A model generated the notes under the pieces. It ran no database searches. It was not told where the DNA came from and was given only the letters and a program-made list of their open reading frames with translations. A DNA stretch of 24,298 nt from positions 8,391-32,688 of the forward strand of contig NWUY0300017082.1 of the NCBI GenBank assembly GCA_004151065.3, written 5' to 3'. The translations under genes were made by a program, and so were the position numbers. Of this stretch, positions 19,417 to 24,298 are shown in pieces (position 1 is the stretch's first letter; every line of letters starts with the position of its first letter). The DNA comes from Larix sibirica (taxonomy: Eukaryota; Streptophyta; Pinopsida; Pinales; Pinaceae).

Positions 19417-19919
19417 TCATCTGTATTTTTAACGTGGAATTTCTGTACAGCAACTGCCAATACGCCATAATTTGCTACTATGATTTTGACATGGGCATTT
19501 ATGCAAGTTACGATCATATTAAGTTACTGTTGAAATACAGACTATATTTTTTTACTTCATTACAGACAACGTGTTCTCTCTTACCTGATTTTGATTATAA
19601 ATTTCAATTTTCATATATGTAGCTTTAAAACTATATCTTGCTCTAAATGGATTAATAGCGTATACTGGTGGCAGATGTTGATTCAACATCATACATACTT
19701 GCAATTAGATAGCTCTTAGTTAATGATACTAGTATATGCTCAAAAAAATAATCATCATACATTCCATTATGTTTATTAATAATGTGGTGCACATATAAAC
19801 AATTTTTCCCTCTATACGACAACCTTCTGTTTGCAAAATGCTTTTTGAAAATTCCTTTGTGCTTTTTCCTGCTACCATTTTTCCCTTTCTGCATTAAATT
19901 GCACAAACTAAAATGCCAG
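19417..19919. other. Gene-free stretch
   Basis: Short open frames occur on both strands but none has a recognisable domain or splice context. AT-rich, with no repeats noticed. Confidence 0.3.
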
Positions 19920-20337
19920 TATGCACGCTTGCAAATTGCACATTGCAGTCTCTGGTATCCTGTAAAGACTTTCACACCCCAAAGTATTCTAACAAAGAAT
20001 ATGGAATAAGTTCTATGAGCACAATGGTCATTAGTTTACTATCCAGTGCGATTGTGCCTACTCCTTCATCTGCCACAGAGATATCCTGCAAACTGTATTT
20101 TCCAAATGTCCAATTTTCATTTTAGTATCAAAGTGCAGAAACTGAGATTCCAATAAGCATGTTTATAAATTGCATGGTGCAACCTCTGGCTTCCTGTAAA
20201 GACTTTTGGGCCCCAAAGTCTTCTAACACAGAATATAGAACAAGTTCTACGCACACAATGGTCATTAGTTTACTATTCAGTGCCACTGAGAGACATCTTG
20301 CAAACTGTATTTTCCATATGTCCAATTTACATTTTAA
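19920..20337 (+). repeat. Diverged tandem duplication of about 200 bp
   Basis: Unit 1 (about 19920-20125) and unit 2 (about 20159-20337) share CTGTAAAGACTTT, GAATAT.GAA.AAGTTCTA and CACAATGGTCATTAGTTTAC and end in CATTTTA. Unit 2 lacks about 25 bp from the middle. Both units read open in one frame for much of their length (19913-20125; 20159-20476), but I recognise no domain. Confidence 0.8.
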
Positions 20338-21464
20338 TAAAGTAGTTAATTGTTGTGATCATTTAAACAAGCAAATGCACTTGTTAGCAGCAGTGATAAA
20401 TTGCTCTACCCTGAAAATATCAAAGGCAACGGATCCTTGTCAAGTGGTCATACTAGCTCTAGTGACAAGGAGCTAGTCTATGCTACACAAATGTGTAGAT
20501 GCAATAAACGAAATATGCAAGATGGAGAAGGCAATTGGATTTGAATGCAATGCAATCTTGGGTTCAAAATTTGTAAAAAAGAAAATCAGCAATTGGTAAG
20601 TGTTATAATGTTTCTTGTTCTTCCATTAAGAATATCAACTTTTTCTTATTCTAAAGATAAAGACTGCTTATGCAATTTTATATATATTGGAAACTTTGTT
20701 AGTTTGCAAACTAGCTTAAGATCCATGTCTTAAGGATAATGTGGTAGTATCGTTTTATCTTTATGCAATAACATAGTTATTTGTATCCATGTCATGCCTT
20801 ATGTACTATTTCAAACATGCAATTTCTATTTATATAATGTACCACAAGTGGCATATATACATTAATGAGTCACCATGTATACAAATTTCTATGATACAAT
20901 GATGGTAAGGAGAAAATGGTTTTTGGATGTGAAATCTCATTATTTTCAAGGTCAAGTGGATGAAGAGGTATATATTCTGAGTGGCTACGCTTCTATCAAA
21001 GCTATCCTTTTTTTAATTAAATAAAATTTCTTTCTCGTTTATTTACGTATATTTGTCATTTTTGCTAATTCCATAAAATGCTAAAAGCTGTAGATATAAG
21101 CCTATATATAGCCCTTTCAATATATTTTCTGGACAATATATACTTTTATGTCAATGATAAATCCGTCCCTCGAGAATAAACATAATATTTTTTTTAGGAA
21201 ACTGAAGTTATATCTGTAAAGCAATGTGGTTTACTCCATTATCAATCCACTCTTTCTAAAGCATTTTTCCTAAAAGATTCAGTGAAATTTCTCAGTAGCA
21301 TTGGATGCTTTCTCAGAAACATGTCTAGAGTGTTTTGATTATCTATTAATAGCTAAAGTTCGAAACAAGGATTTTATCAATTTTATTCACTTCCCCCCAA
21401 AAAAATCCCAACTATTTTTCATGTCTCTTTTTCCGTAAGAATTTTAGTTTCTTGATTATCTCTG
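20338..21464. other. Gene-free stretch with one possible exon
   Basis: An open frame continues from the repeat to 20476, then in the same frame (MLHKCVDAINEICKMEKAIG and onward) to a strong donor-like GGTAAGTG at 20595-20602. Another open piece lies near 20895-20990. There is no family match. The rest is AT-rich with no recognised feature. Confidence 0.25.
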
Positions 21465-21536
21465 AAGCACTTTCAACAAATCTATAGTGGCATGGATCCT
21501 AAGCACTTTCAACAAATCTATAGTGGCATGGATCCT
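21465..21536 (+). repeat. Perfect 36-bp tandem duplication
   Basis: Units 21465-21500 and 21501-21536 are identical. The sequence is not related to the 36-bp unit at 18835. Confidence 0.95.
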
Positions 21537-22432
21537 TGGAAAAATATAGCTTGCTAATAGAGTCATAATATAACATTTTTTTTTTATAAAAAGGAATCCG
21601 TATTGAGATTTATACCTTATCAATAAGAGGCGTCTCCATAAACTATATATCGCTAAATGACCATGGAAGCATCTTTAATCTCACACATTGTCTTTGAAGT
21701 TGAAAAAAGATATAGGTGCCTAGCTAATAAGCATCGAGTTTTTTTGTTAAGTAAGAAGGAGCATTATATTATATCAGAAATAGTATATAACAGAGAGGAG
21801 GTCTAAGAATCCATCCTTCCAAGACTTAAACATGACCAGACCCAGTAGTTAGAAGAACTACTTGAGCTTCCAGACCGTTTGAAGACATATTATAGACCAT
21901 ATTGAAAATTTTCCAAATGGCATTGACATGCAAAAAGTGACTAAACTGACCCTACAAAATGAAACATAGAATCAAAACTAAGGGCTAGAACATATAACTA
22001 TTGAGCATCTTATCCAACCTGTGGATTTGGGAAAGCATCCCCGTCTTCATGTTGTGACCCTGAACCATGTAGAAGAGGACACCCCAAGAGGATTGTGTTA
22101 ATTTTTGAGCATTAATTCAATATACTTTAGGATNTGCACCCTACTAGATGTGCCAAGGAGGGAGGTCATTTTTCCATTGTAAAAGGCCAAGTTGGGGCTA
22201 TCTTATGTAAAAAGTGCTGATCTATCTGCTAACTAGATCCTTGGTTGGTCATGGCAGGTCCTCTTGGTCCTCATTTCAAGGTGTACTGGTTCTTTCTATT
22301 GAAGGGCACCCTAGATTCATGGAGTTTATTGCACATTTATAAAGGACATATCACATGGAGGATATTATTTTATTGTTGATGGACTGGCTTGGGTCAAACC
22401 CTAATTTGTCCCCCTCTTGTTGGAACTGTGTT
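21537..22432. other. Gene-free stretch; possible minus-strand retroposon tail
   Basis: A run of ten T at 21576-21585 followed by TATAAAAAGGAATCC could be the A tail of a minus-strand LINE or SINE copy extending to about 21960. No coding similarity was certain. An unresolved base (N) is at 22134. A reverse-oriented copy of the motif seen repeatedly near 24100 lies at about 22137-22164. Confidence 0.3.
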
Positions 22433-22622
22433 CACATGTGGGATCTCTACTTCTTGGAGGGCACACTTTTGGTGGAAGTTGTTTATCATTTCATGGAGCT
22501 TTTTCCTTGGTCAAAACACAACTGATCTACCTTGAAGCCTCCCCACACATGTGGACACTCTCTCTCCCTCTCTTAAGGAGCACACATTTGAGGATTATTT
22601 CTCATTTCATTCTTGGTCAACC
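22433..22622 (+). repeat. Diverged tandem repeat, period about 113 bp
   Basis: Unit 1 (22433-22515) and unit 2 (22546-22622) both start CACATGTGG and contain a GGAG/GGGCACAC.TTT segment, a CATTTCAT segment and an end in TTGGTCAA. The open frame 22417-22671 follows these repeats and is not considered a gene. Confidence 0.65.
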
Positions 22623-23798
22623 ACTCAACCTAGGGAGGCACCCTAGCTTCCTACTCTATTGTTGGAGATAGTTCTTGACTAACTCTGTTATTTTATTATT
22701 GTTGAATCTTCTCAAAGAGTTAGTTGTATGAGAGAACTATTATATTGTTTTCCTTTGAAAAGAGGATGATTATTATATTGTTCCTCCTAGGAAATGAAGT
22801 AGATCTCAACAACTCATTGCTACTTTTAGTAAGGAGTTTGTTGAGGAGGTTAGGAATGAGATATGGAGATTCTTTGGATATGATTGGAGGATCAATGTAA
22901 TACCTCATGGGTGAGAATGTCTTGTAGATGTTTTATGTTTATTTTCCCATTTTCTTAATTTATCTTGACAAATGCATTATGTAGTGTAAAAGTGGTAACT
23001 TTGTTCCCCTTTCCTTATGTTATTGATGGAATGTTGTTTATTGATGTATTCTTTCTCTTGTTTATTGATGTATTCTTTCTGAGTAATAATAAGCGTCATG
23101 TGTATTGGACTTTATCTACTCTAGTAATTTTCTTCGATACATTTCTACAATTTGGGACAGCAAGGGGATGGTTGTTGTAACCTGTACTCTTCATCATCAA
23201 TAACCATCGTCCCTCTTTAAAATAGTCTCTCATCAAAGCCTTTAATTGACTTCATTTCCCAATTAAGAAGACACTAGTTTCCGGTCCACTCATCCATTTT
23301 TCTTTCTTAAACTTAATAAACTGTTTTGCTGGAATTTACTCTTCATTTCACTTTGTAACCCATTGCCCAAAATTCCACCAATCCTATCCTAGGGAAGCCC
23401 CCCCTTGTGCTGGAGGAGAGCCAGCTTAGAGTGTAGACGAGGGTGGAGAGCCAACCTCTCTCTTAGTTCCTCCAAGGCTTCACTTGGGATTTTAGGACTT
23501 TATCTCTAGAGGTGAGGGTTTGTAAAGTAACATGGGGTTTTGTTATGGTTTCTAAGGTTCTATTGTGATAAATTTTCATTAAGAAGGCTTTTTACAAAGT
23601 TTCCAAGCACAAATTGATGTATTTAAGATATTTGGAGGCCTCTTGTGCGAGCGCTCTAGGTGTCTTGGGTTTTCCTAGCACATGTACCACCTTCTCATGT
23701 CATGTTTAACACCCCTTGATAGAGTGCTAACCTTGTACACAATGCTGAGGATGATTTGGGGTTGTTTGACCTTTGTTTGACCCCATGGAGGCTTAGCA
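22623..23798. other. Gene-free repeat-like stretch
   Basis: No gene recognised. It contains a 24-bp tandem duplication at 23036-23080 (GTTTATTGATGTATTCTTTC core). An imperfect inverted repeat lies at about 23164-23215 (GGGGATGGTTGTTG against CAATAACCATCGTCCC). It may be part of an LTR or other transposon, but no ends were found. Confidence 0.35.
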
Positions 23799-24298
23799 TT
23801 GGAGCGCCCTAGCTTCTTTGGCCCTTTCACACTTGGATGATGATTATGGCAAGATACAATATGGTTTTCCTTGGAGTGCACTCTCTCTTGGCATGTATGA
23901 TGAGGCAAACATGCATTTTAATAATATTTTATGGCTTGTAGTGGTTGGTACTCTTCCCTATGGAACACCTCCTTGGACTAGGTGTGATGAGTTGGCATTT
24001 GGTGATGTGACATATAGCCACCTTTGCACACTTCACTATGGTGCTCTCCTCCTTGGTATTATTTCATCATTTGATAAAGGGAGTTATAACAAACTTGGCA
24101 CACCTCCCTAGGGTGCACATCCATGCATACTCATGGTTTTGGAGAAACAACACTTGGTATTATAAATCAACTCATGGTTTTTGCTCATGATTTGAGGACT
24201 CTAACCTCCTTGGCACTCTTCTCTAGGGTGCAGTCTTCTTGGAGATCATTATTATTTGTTGGATGAAAATCTAGCCACTTTTGCACATTCTCCAAGGG
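23799..24298 (+). repeat. Degenerate phased repeats with a CCCTAGGG-type core
   Basis: Related motifs start at about 23799, 23870, 23945, 24023, 24095, 24210 and 24279, mostly 69-78 bp apart (one gap of 115). The clearest copies read TTGGCAC, then TCCCTAGGGTGC, then CTTGG. The core is partly palindromic (GCAC...GTGC). The 23818-24111 open frame lies across these repeats and is not thought to be a gene. The array continues past the end of the window. Confidence 0.55.

Noticed and set aside
19652-19975. Minus-strand open frame of 107 codons, and similar ones at 11932-12243, 13170-13454 and 23675-23908
   Set aside because: No recognised domain, no splice context, and they lie antisense to element coding parts or in AT-rich repeats; chance frames are expected.
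22417-22671. Plus-strand open frame of 84 codons
   Set aside because: It follows a diverged tandem repeat and its peptide merely repeats the unit; no domain.
23799-24298. Phased motifs resembling a CRISPR array
   Set aside because: Units are degenerate, the spacing is irregular, no cas genes are present and the context is plant repeat DNA.
1-24298. Long terminal repeats for the gypsy element
   Set aside because: No matching pair of LTR ends, primer-binding site or polypurine tract was seen; the element is truncated at 9012 and cut by the window start.

Overview
This window looks like plant nuclear DNA made almost entirely of old, nested, decayed transposable elements. It is AT-rich. I see no intact host gene, no bacterial-style operon, and no rRNA, tRNA or CRISPR array. 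The Ty3/gypsy polyprotein type, the L1-type LINE with a DUF4283-like ORF1 and a C-terminal RNase H, and a Helitron accompanied by RPA-like exons all point to a land plant. The nesting and heavy decay fit a large repeat-rich genome such as a conifer, but that is inference.

Layout. (1) 143-1497 and 7945-9012 are two halves of one Ty3/gypsy element. They run gag end, aspartic protease, then an RNase H-like domain, then the first part of reverse transcriptase. (2) A near full-length L1-type LINE (1498-7944) sits inside the gypsy element, flanked by a 19-bp target-site duplication with one mismatch. It holds ORF1, then ORF2 with endonuclease, reverse transcriptase, zinc-binding and RNase H domains, and ends in a short A tail. 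(3) 9019-14909 is a broken Helitron: N-terminal Cys and DUF6570-like region, HUH/two-tyrosine Rep, Pif1-type helicase, and an endonuclease (EEP fold) domain joined in frame to the helicase. A 212-bp piece of the Rep-helicase linker is present a second time, out of order, at the left edge. (4) 16345-18116 holds RPA-like OB-fold and zinc-ribbon exons separated by short introns. They are better preserved than the Rep-helicase part and are probably the second gene of the same Helitron. (5) 18117-22000 has no recognised gene but several local tandem duplications. (6) 22000-24298 is non-coding repeat DNA with degenerate units spaced about 70-80 bp.

How the parts relate. The gypsy element was there first and the LINE inserted into it, since removing the LINE and one repeat copy restores the gypsy reading frame. 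The gypsy reverse transcriptase is cut at about 9012, where Helitron sequence begins. In the Helitron, Rep would nick and join DNA, the helicase would unwind it and the RPA-like protein would bind single strands. The extra endonuclease domain is the most unusual part for a plant element. All the element genes carry stops, frameshifts or lost active-site residues, so none is expected to be autonomous now.
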